Shown here: in pieces, positions 22,635 through 31,182 of the stretch
How positions within the stretch are numbered: position 1 is the first letter of the stretch
Layout: every line of letters begins with the position of its first letter
From: Gnetum montanum
Lineage: Eukaryota; Streptophyta; Gnetopsida; Gnetales; Gnetaceae
Direction: 5' to 3'
DNA: 64,000 nt
Assembly (NCBI GenBank): GCA_015680685.1
Contig: MNCI01003750.1
Location: 56,278 to 120,277, forward strand
Position numbers and translations under genes: made by a program
Notes under the pieces: generated by a model
The model's database searches: none
The model's input: only the letters and a program-made list of their open reading frames with translations
Told to the model about the DNA's origin: nothing

Positions 22635-25250
22635 ATGGCCCCAAAAATAGGAGCACAAGGAGAACTCTCACGATAGATAAGCCAAAGACCATGAGGCTAT
22701 GGAAGAGGACAAGCAAGGAAGAAAAATCTACAAGCAAAACAACAAGAGTAGGAAGCACAATCCTTTAGCATTTATCAACAAACTCTTACCACAAAGCAAT
22801 CTACTCAAGTAGAAGTAGATGTTCCACTAGTGCATTCCTAGGGACAACAACTTACACTATCACATGAATGCCTTCAATCTATTTAGGAAAAATCCATCAT
22901 GTCAACAATAATTGTGGAACTTAACTTTGGTCCATTCTTGGAATTTTCCTTAGAAGTTATTACGGCCCAACTTCAATCATCTCCTTTGTGGCCTACTTTG
23001 ACAAATAATGGAGAATGGTATCTAGGAGAAATACTCTAGTTTTGGCAAAATCAAGAAGCTAATGCTACAATCAAAATTGAAGTAATCTCAGTATTATACT
23101 TAGTTAAGACAATTGTAGAGGTATTGAATGTGCTAAGGCAATTGCAAAGGTATTGAATGTGCCTAATCAAGGAGCAAAGGTGGCATAGATATCAACCAAA
23201 TTTGATACAAATGCTAGGAATCTATGGTTATAGTGGGTGTATGGCAAGAAAGATAAAGAATATAGTGAATTAACTACAGAAGAATACAACAAATTAACAA
23301 CAAAGATCTATAGCAAATTAACAGCAAAGATCTACTTCAAAATTGACACTTATCACTTATTTCCCACCAAAATACTAAATAGAATCTCTACATATGCAAC
23401 CAAAGGGAGTGCAATATTGATGGAAAAATTCAATGCAAACATTACTCACCTCTACTTCACAAAAGTCGAAAGGCAGTTCAAAGAAAAGAATGTAGGGAAG
23501 TTAACACTTCCATTCCCTTACCTTATTTGGAAGTTATGTAAACAAGCTGGTATCCAAGGGTATATAAATGATGCATTGAGGAAATCATCGAATGATTCTT
23601 ATATCAAAATGCTTAAGTTAGTGCCTCCCAAAAAGGACTAGTTAGAAGAAAAACTAGGCACTAAAGAGACTACCCAACCCACAAGAAAATAGTAGCAGCA
23701 ATCACAAGTTCCACTACCACCACCGCAAGATTATCGACCTTCAATGAGTCATTTGTAGTGAATTGCAAAACCTATCAATTGGGGAAGTAGAGAAGAGGCC
23801 AATTTATTCAAAGTCATTGATGATGTAGTTAGACCAACCATTTCAACCAATCCTACTAGTGGATAGATATCATTGTAGTCAGGAGGAGAGGCCCATTGGT
23901 TATAACAGATTTTTGGGAATGCTACATCGTTCCAAGTGGTGCTTGAATCTAGAGAAGGTGTCACAATTATGGTCATGTAGCACCATGATGCAACAAGAGT
24001 AATAGAAGTGATCACAGATCATATTAAAGAATATTTTAATGTACCTGTTATGCTACTAGCTGATATTTCTAAAACCAAAGATGCTCAAATGCTAACTGAT
24101 ACCTCTATGACTCCTACAGAACATGAAGATGTGTTGGATAAACTATTGTAGACAAGACAAGTTATGACAAATCTATCTGATATTCCTAGTGATATCATTG
24201 GAACACAGTTTAAATTAATTACCACCAAAGGAAAATTAATCATGGCTGAAACTAGGGTAGAGCATGCTGAGAATGAGCTTCACCAATTACAAGAAGAGCC
24301 TGTAGCCCTAGAGTAGAAAGAAAAGATCCAACTCAGTTCATAGCACCAAATCAAATAGCTCAATTCAAAACTAAGCAAATCAATTTCCTCCTAAAAAATA
24401 ATAAAGATATAGAAAATGAAAAAGAAAAGGCAGTATGGAATGCTTCAATAGCCAACACCCAATCATATGCCCATGCTAAAGCACTTATTTCTTTAAAAGA
24501 AGAAAAAAAAAACAACTCGCTATAGACAACATGAGGTTGAAAACAGTAGAAAAGTAGAAAAACACTTTAGAAGAAAGTATCCATTAATTGAGAGAGTAAC
24601 TAATGAGGGTCAACCAATATTTTGAGTCACTTCACAAGAGAAAACAAAGCTCTCTTTATGGAGGAGGTATGCACTATTAGACAAAAACCAGCTATCGAAA
24701 TCAACATGTGGCAAAATGAGGCCAAGAAACATGAAAGGTTCAAAGAACACTTCTGAGACCAAGTGGGTATGTATAAATAAATAAATGAGAAAGAGATCTA
24801 GATGGCAAAGGCCGAAATTAGTTCGATTGTAGCACAAAATCCTGATTGCTAACCCATATTGGATAGCATGGCCTAGACCTATCAAGTGGAAGTGAAAAAT
24901 AAATATCTGTAGATAGAATACTTAAAAGAATAAATGACCTTAGCAAACCTCTGATATGCTAATTTGGCAATGTTAACAGTAGGAAGGCCTAGAAATGAAT
25001 TGGAACATCAAGTAGTAGCCACTTATGCTTTATATGAGAAGGAGTTTGCAGATACAAAAGATGCTCTACAAAAACTTCAAGTAGCAAACTCAGAACTCAA
25101 AGTAGTTAAGGCTGGCTACCAAGCGCAAAAAGATGTAGTAGCAAATCTAGCTAGAAGATTGACAGACTATCATGAACTTAGAGAAAAGGCTAAAGCTTTT
25201 GAAGAAGAGAAATGACAATTTGTGGCATGGTATGTTAAAGTCAATTAGAT
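22635..25250 (+). pseudogene. Extra ORF of element B between pol and the 3' LTR (degraded)
   Basis: The frame starts at ATG 22635, right after 'gattgattgtag', a sequence that could be a splice acceptor. It starts MAPKIGAQGE and is broken by many stops. Two long open parts survive. At 23237-23641 (134 residues) the peptide contains GKLTLPFPYLIWKLCKQAGI, resembling a domain I recall from plant transposon-encoded proteins that sit beside gag-pol. At 24964-25215 (83 residues) there is a heptad-like, Lys/Glu/Leu-rich segment, likely coiled coil, ending KAFEEEK. The position matches the env-like ORF of Athila elements. No signal peptide or membrane segment is clear. Function unknown. Confidence 0.55.
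23237..23641 (+). pseudogene. Open segment of the extra ORF with a plant-transposon-protein-like motif
   Basis: 134 residues without a stop. It begins after a repetitive stretch: the words EL(T)TEEYNKLTTKIYSKLTAKIY form three near-copies of a 6-7 residue repeat. The C-terminal half has ...MEKFNANITHLYFTK..., then LPFPYLIWKLCKQAGI, then a tail NDALRKSSNDSYIK. The LPFP-LI-LC-AG pattern is what I associate with proteins annotated as putative plant transposon protein. This is recognition from memory, unsupported by any search. Confidence 0.45.
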
Positions 25251-25637
25251 GTTTCTGCAACCACCATGTTTTTGGAATATGTCGAATCCATCCAACATTG
25301 GCTCATCAGCATGAATGGTCCACAATCTAAGGACGAAAGAAGAAAAGTTGTAGGTACTCCTAAACAAGTACCAATTTAAGATGCTTGATGACAAGGGAAA
25401 GAAACCTATGGAAGAGCCACCTCTGCCTTGAATAGTATGAGGCTACACTCAACCTTGCCAGATTTTGTTTTTCGTTTTTTAATAAAATTTCATCTCATGT
25501 GTTCATTTTTGTAAACTCCACTATGGCACTAAAGAGTCATGTTTATAGAAGTCAGTGTCATGTAGATCTACCTCCCAATTTTATGAGGAACTCCATCCTC
25601 ATTTTGTTTTAACTTGAGGATGAGCTTTCAATTAGTC

Positions 25638-25646
25638 ATGGGGGTA
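25638..25646 (+). other. Polypurine tract of element B
   Basis: CATGGGGGTA directly before the 3' LTR start. Confidence 0.7.
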
Positions 25647-26345
25647 TGATAAATCCAAAAAATTTGAGCCAATGATATTGTATCTATGATGTCATAGATA
25701 CATTATCATATCTTAGCATACATTATCATATAAACGATATTGTAGGGTGCATGCCAACCTATATAAGCAACACTTGGATGCACAGATCCGCAGTATATTT
25801 GATAGCCTAATAATAGAACTCTTTCAATTTATTTTTTTTAAATCCAGTACTTAGTAGTGTGTGCCCATAATGTGATGTTTTGTAATTGAGTATAATCTTT
25901 ATTCAAGTGTGATGTACTTGAACGCATTACATGATCGACAATAAAGATCAAAATTACTCTACATGATTGACAATAAAGATTGAAATTATATGGTAATCCC
26001 AGTAGTAGTTGCACGAAGTTCAAGGTGTGACTGAAAGATCAAGATCGACTACTCATCGCATAGGCTAGTTTAGATTTTTTTTACTAGTTACTTATATTTA
26101 GAAACTTTTACTTCACTTCATGTTTATTAGGAGCACAATGGCCAATACAACATCAATATCATATGCCTCACTGTGAGTTAAACCATACACATTGATTTTA
26201 CTAACTCACGTGGGAAGACAACGATCACGAATGCTAATCAATTACTAGTATAATCACATTGCTTTATCTGTGAAGTTTAACCAAGATTGCATGTGAACAC
26301 TTCGTATCTCGTATGGTTGGGTGTTGGATACTCCACAACTCATCA
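25647..26345 (+). repeat. 3' LTR of element B
   Basis: Starts TGATAAATCC and ends CTCATCA, 699 bp. It matches the 5' LTR except for a missing block of about 170 bp in R/U5 (near 25990) beside a short local repeat of 'gacaataaagat'. The U3 palindrome is at 25679-25702. Confidence 0.92.
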
Positions 26346-26907
26346 AAGACCTTCTATTAAGCTAAGTTTGAATTGAAAAATCAATGTAAGGGCAAAAGAC
26401 AAAAATATTAATCATTCTAGAAATCTTAGAGATGTTATAATAGAGTCATATATTTTAGAGTAATCACCATAGCAGACATAAACCTTATTTCTTGGTCTAT
26501 TTATTTGTTAAACCTAATTTCTTAGGGTAACCAAGTGATCCATAGTGGAGTGATGCTACCTAAAACTTGTGTATGAAAGTGGCCCAATATTGTTTAGTTT
26601 TACCTAGCTAATAAGTCTTTTACCAAACATGATAAATCTATAGTTAGTAAGGTTACTTCCATCACCTTTTTAGAGAGCATTACTACTCTATGAATGCACC
26701 AAGTTGCTACTAATTCATTCTCTATATTACTATTTAATAGTTTTTAGACTTTTGTGTAAACCAAATTTCCTCTCTAGTTAAGAAGCTTTGTGTTTAAGTT
26801 TGAAGCATCTAACTTTTAAAGTTAGCTAAGTGATGCTTGCTTGTATTTTTGTCTTGCTGAAAAATTAAAATCATAATATTTCTTTCCTTTCTTATACAAA
26901 AGTTGCC

Positions 26908-27415
26908 AAAATACCTTAGAATTAACAATGAGGTTTTACCCTAGTGGTGAGACTCTTGATTTAAAAGCTCTAAGTTATGGGTTCAATTCTAGTGAGCATG
27001 GAGGAGTTATGCTTAATGCTTCTTAAGAAATTCCCTTTCTCTTCCAACAAATAAGATCTATATACGTTTTTATGCCTTTGGATAATTCTTAATTGCTTTA
27101 ACTAATAAATGAGTTTTTTTTACAAGTTACATCAAATTTAAAGTTTTTTTTATTTTTTACTCACACTCATGTTACATTGAAGGTACCAACATCCCAAAAT
27201 ACCTTAAAATTTTCTTAATTATACAGAGTTATGCTTGGTGCTTTTTAATAAATTCCCTTTATTTCCCAATAAATAAGATTTCTATACATTTTTATGCCTT
27301 TGGATCATTCTTAATTGCTTTAACTAATAAATGAGTTTTTTTTTTTACATGTTACATCAAACCTAAAACTTTTTTATTTTTTACTCCTCACACTCATGTT
27401 ACATTGAAGGTAGAT
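26908..27415 (+). repeat. Tandem duplication of about 220 bp, one copy with an extra SINE-like segment
   Basis: Copy 1 (26908-27193) and copy 2 (27194-27415) both begin 'caaaatacctta.aatt'. They share 'gttatgctt', 'aataagat', 'tttatgcctttggat.attcttaattgc' and 'cactcatgttacattgaagg'. Copy 1 has about 80 bp between the first two blocks (SINE-like), where copy 2 has 15 bp. Confidence 0.75.
26928..27005 (+). repeat. SINE-like sequence with tRNA-type promoter boxes
   Basis: A-box-like 'taccctagtggtgag' (26937-26951) and B-box-like GGTTCAATTCT (26980-26990) are spaced about as in tRNA genes. The sequence cannot fold as a functional tRNA by eye. A Pol III-derived SINE head is the simplest reading. 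Confidence 0.5.
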
Positions 27416-28723
27416 GTTACTAGGATTTTTATAATATTCTTATTATCTCTACTATGAGCTTGTGAATCTCCTTTGGATATTGCTATTGTTAGTTATCGAT
27501 TAGTCTAATATTTCAAGTCTTTTTCTTGACGTAGTACATTTGCATACAGTTTGGATATTAAAAATGATAAGTGGCAATTCAATAATTTATCACGAACAAT
27601 AAATTTAAAATAATACTTAAACTAATTACATAAAAAAAAACAAATCAATTAATGGATTTTCTTAAAAGTCTTCAAAAGTATATAACATATGATTTGCAAA
27701 TTTTCAAATATAATTAAGAACATTAAGATTGAGACCTTGTTCTTTAAGAAATTAATTTTTGACCAAATATATTTATATTAGAAGAGAAATATAAGTATCT
27801 ATCATATGTGGTGCCGATCAAATCTTCTCTATTGCAACACCAAAAATGAAAATTGTTTTAATCCCATGTAACTATTAAAATCTCTGCATAAGATAACTTT
27901 TTTAACCTGAACAATTGAGCAATTTCATTAATAAAAAGACATTGCATGAGGATGTGTTATCTTTCATTGTAATGACTTTTCATGTATGTTTGCAATCATA
28001 GTTCTCTCTCATCTCTTAACCATTAAAGTCACATGGTGAGGTGAGTTGGTTGAGAAGTTGCATGCTGCAGGTTACATGCTTTAATAGTGTGTCAATTTAT
28101 CTCCCCGGTGTACAAAAGGCAAGCTCATTGTCTGCCAGGATGCTGGCTAGCTGGTACACAAGCTCCTGTCTTTGCCCATGTAAGGTGTGCTACAGTTGTG
28201 GGTTTTATTTGAGACCAGGTCATGTGTGAAGTTGACCCAAAGTAACCCAGGTTCCTAAATGCTGTGAACGAACGTTCAATTCTTGTGCGTAGGAACATGA
28301 CAAAAGAAATGTAACAGGTCGTTAAAACAATTTGCACTAAGTTGAACCAACAAACATGCAAAACACAAAAGCCACACATTATCGATTTCAATAGTTTGTA
28401 GCTAAATCTTTCATGTCATAACTGATATTTGATATCTCTAGATCAGTCAGTTATTCTTTACACTGACTCAAAATCTATTGGAAATAATTTGAGCCGGCAC
28501 CCTAAAATACTCGGAATATCTTAGCGGAGCAGCCCCACCATATACGTAAACTTCAACCACGGCAGGTTTCCTACCTTTCAATCATTTGCAAACAATCATA
28601 TTTCCATGTTTGTTACGAATTTGTTTTACTTTATGCTTGCACTGTTTTGTGCTGTTCATACTTTCCCAAAGCTCTGGGAGGATTTTACTAAGGCAGGATA
28701 AGATCAGTGGGAAGCAGATATTT

Positions 28724-28943
28724 TCAGGTAGGAGCAGAATTATTGATAGAGGGAAGTATCAGGGCTGAATCTACGCTGTCTGGCAGGCCTCTGTGGCGGC
28801 CTAGAAACATTGTAACTGCCATGAGGAGCTTTCCACCGGAGTTCCACTTGCCTGATAGACTGTAGGGCACGTTGCTGCAACTATTAATGCCTTTGGCCAG
28901 AGAACAGTCATAACCCACGGATAGACCCACGTTGCCAAAACCA
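28724..28943 (-). CDS. HKT: HKT exon 3
   Basis: 220 nt, encoding residues 509-581 and a TGA stop. It contains the fourth pore loop (GFGNVGLSVGYDC), SLSGKWNSGGKLLM, and the last helix MAVTMFLGRHRGL. Confidence 0.9.
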
Positions 28944-31182
28944 CTGCAAGAACAACAGACCCAGATTTAGGATCATTTAATGATTTGAGGATCATTTTTT
29001 CAGGAAATAATTTGTGGGGTCTGAGGGATCGGTATGGTGGTGTACCTTATGACTTCAAAGACCATGTTGAAGAGAGAGTAGTTGAGAGGATCCTCTGTGA
29101 GGTTCTTGTCCTCTATTATGCAGAGCAGGAAGATTACTATGAAGATATGTGCAGAATCTCTGGCCAAGAGTTTTCTTGACTGCACTGAGATTTGACTCTC
29201 ATACGACTCCATGTCTGTCTGTTTTAGTGCTCTGGTCTTCTGCCGACTTAAGTAAACTGGGTACACCGACACTGCCCTGTTTATCACAAAATCGGTGTTC
29301 ATGGATGAGACCCATTGGATTGAAAGCTGAGTCATTTCATAAATGCATTTGCAAAAAGTGATAAAAAAATGAAAAAATAAAGTGTACGATAGGGTTGCAT
29401 ACGGGATTTGGAGGTGGAGCCAGAAGATGTTGGAACAAAAACGGTAAGGAAGGAAAGGGAGAATAAGGTACGGCTCTTGGAAAAGCAGATGGAGTTTTCC
29501 ATTTTGATAATAATCATGAATAAAGACAAGTTTCAGGTAATCTAGCCTTGTGCAAGTACCTCAAAACATAAAAATAAAGATGACAGGAAAAGTGTTGCCT
29601 AGCTTAGGTGGCTCGAAAATAAAATAAGAGTACATCATATATGATGAGTGCGGGCTAGATTAGAGCCAAGGAATTTGTTCTCAACCAGAAAAGAGCAAAG
29701 AAGTAAGGCAGAATTGAATAAGGTAGAAGGAACATAGCCTGTATATTGTAAGCATGCAAAGAACTTACGCTTGGACATGCATGAATGGTAGAATTGAAAC
29801 GGTATTTATGGTAAATTTGTAGACTAAAGGCAACAGCAAGGGACAAATCCCAGAATGATGTATACGTTCAAAATAAAAGGAACTTACATGAGACCCAAAA
29901 ATAGAACCAACATTGCAGGGGAGAGCTGTGACAACTGCACCACATTTGAGCCTGCATTCCGAGTCGCAGAGGTCTGAAACAGTACGTTCACCATCTTCTT
30001 TTCAGGACCGAGTCCACCAAGTGCCTTGGAATTCCAGTCCAGAACGCAGAAAAAGATAATCTGGATTGTGTTGAATCCGATCACAGTCGCCATGAGCCAC
30101 AGCGTCTGGATTCTGGGAAACAGATGAGTGTAACATCTTCGTGGGTTTTGCAGCAAATAGTCGTAGATCTCTCTTCTGAAATTCTTCTTCTCCATCCTGC
30201 ACAGCCAAGCTATTATGGCCCACAGGCATGGCGGAAACATTGTGTTTCCTAGGAGAATCAGAAATCCCAGAAGCAGAAGCAGGAAATAATGGTCTCTGAA
30301 CTCGACCATGCTAGAATCAAGAAGAGTGAAACCGGCGTTGCCGAATGACGCAACGGAGTTGTACAAAGAAAAGAAGGTCTTGTCAATCTTCCTGCCTGAT
30401 AGAATCTCTGAAGCAGATGGGGATAAACAAAGATATATCCTGATAAGAAGAAATCCCAGGAACTGAACCATGCAGAAGTAAATCACAGCGATTCTGTTGA
30501 GATACGTAAGAGCTCTGTAATGGAGGTACTCTGATTTCCACCGGGATATCTCCTCCGCAAACAGCACCTTACCGAAAGCTTTATCCAGAGCCTGAATTCT
30601 CTCTGCCATCACATCAACGTGACGAACCCACAAAAGTTTCGTTATCTTTTTCCAGGTTGGCTCTGGAATTGGCCCTGTATCCTCTTGCAGAGGCTGTTTC
30701 TGGAATGAAAAATGGGCCAAAATGATGTTGCCCTGATTGCAGAGTATCCGGCTAGAGGCAACCCTTCTGGCATTGAGAGGCAGCAGAGAAGTCAAAACCT
30801 GGCTGCCCAGAACAGTGAGTAGCAGAAGCACCAACTGCTGAATGAGGTGCAGATTCTCTATGCTCAGGCTCATGAGGCCAGTCACAGTGGAGGCAGAAAC
30901 GCTGCAGTAGAGAGCATCAATGAAGCGGATTCTGTGACCATGCTTGTCTGCACCTACCCACAAAGCCAGGGTACCCAGAGACACAAGCAGCATGAAGTAA
31001 CCAACGTGGAAGATGTAGAACATTGATGATTTCTGCAACCAGCAAGGAACTTTGCAGGAAGAATTTGAATTTTCAGACGCAGAAGCATAAGCATTGATGT
31101 TATGAAGTCTTCCCTGTTCTTCTGAATTCTCCTTTTCTTGCTTGGACTGTGTTTCCAAGGAAGCTATGCTGCTATCGGCCAT
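28724..31182 (-). CDS. HKT: HKT-type sodium/potassium transporter, three exons
   Basis: Exons 31182-29888, 29276-29046 and 28943-28724 join in phase (phase 2 at both junctions) into 581 residues ending TGA. Both introns are GT-AG. HKT proteins are Trk/Ktr-superfamily plasma-membrane carriers with four membrane-pore-membrane repeats, moving Na+ or K+. Pore loops: SASTVTGLM (filter Gly102), ASFGNAGFT (Gly284), ATRNAGSN (Gly411), GFGNVGLSVGY (Gly515). An Arg in the last helix (MFLGRHRGL, R558) matches the conserved one. Two-intron structure and length (usual about 500-550) fit plant HKT genes. The hydrophilic first 50 residues are longer than usual. The start MADSSIAS is chosen because an upstream in-frame Met at 31338 would add 52 poorly family-like residues. 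The copy looks intact. The ion preference is inferred only. Confidence 0.93.
28944..29045 (-). other. HKT: HKT intron 2
   Basis: 102 nt, GTACAC at the 5' end and TTCTTGCAG at the 3' end. It splits the Ser509 codon (AG|T), the position just before the fourth pore loop. Confidence 0.88.
29046..29276 (-). CDS. HKT: HKT exon 2
   Basis: 231 nt, encoding residues 432-508. It carries a cytoplasmic loop (KTRALKQTDMESYES), a membrane helix (IFIVIFLLCIIEDKN) and LTEDPLNYSLFNMVFEVI, which matches the family block before the fourth pore loop. Confidence 0.9.
29277..29887 (-). other. HKT: HKT intron 1
   Basis: 611 nt, GTAAGT at the 5' end and ...ATAAACAG at the 3' end. This acceptor gives Met432-Ala-Val in phase. 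A second AG six bases further on would shift the frame away from the family C-terminus. Confidence 0.85.
29888..31182 (-). CDS. HKT: HKT exon 1
   Basis: Encodes residues 1-431 and two bases of codon 432. It covers the first three membrane-pore-membrane repeats up to SPAMLVLFLGL. The donor is CTCAT|GTAAGT, a strong plant consensus. Confidence 0.92.

Larger units (their letters stand above)
5271..26345 (+). mobile_element. Element B: Athila-like Ty3/gypsy retrotransposon, split by nested element C
   Basis: Two LTRs of one family (5271-6139 and 25647-26345) flank the element. It is bordered by an exact 5-bp duplication AAGAC at 5266-5270 and 26346-26350. Without C it is about 9.35 kb. Order: LTR, tRNA-Asp-type primer site, gag with many stops, protease, an abrupt jump to the 3' non-coding region (no RT, RNase H or integrase), an extra ORF (22635-25250), polypurine tract, LTR. 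It looks like a pol-deleted, non-autonomous derivative. Confidence 0.9.
26346..28723. other. Intergenic region downstream of the HKT gene
   Basis: No coding region is supported. It contains a SINE-like unit (26928-27005) within a tandem duplication (26908-27415). Sequence from about 28020 to 28260 is richer in GC and might be an old repeat or 3' flank of the HKT gene. No clear polyadenylation signal for HKT could be picked out. Confidence 0.5.

Noticed and set aside
28020-28260. Possible third tRNA-like SINE ('gtgagttggttgagaag', later 'caggttacatgc')
   Set aside because: The A-box is plausible, but the B-box does not match GGTTCGA and there is no A tail.
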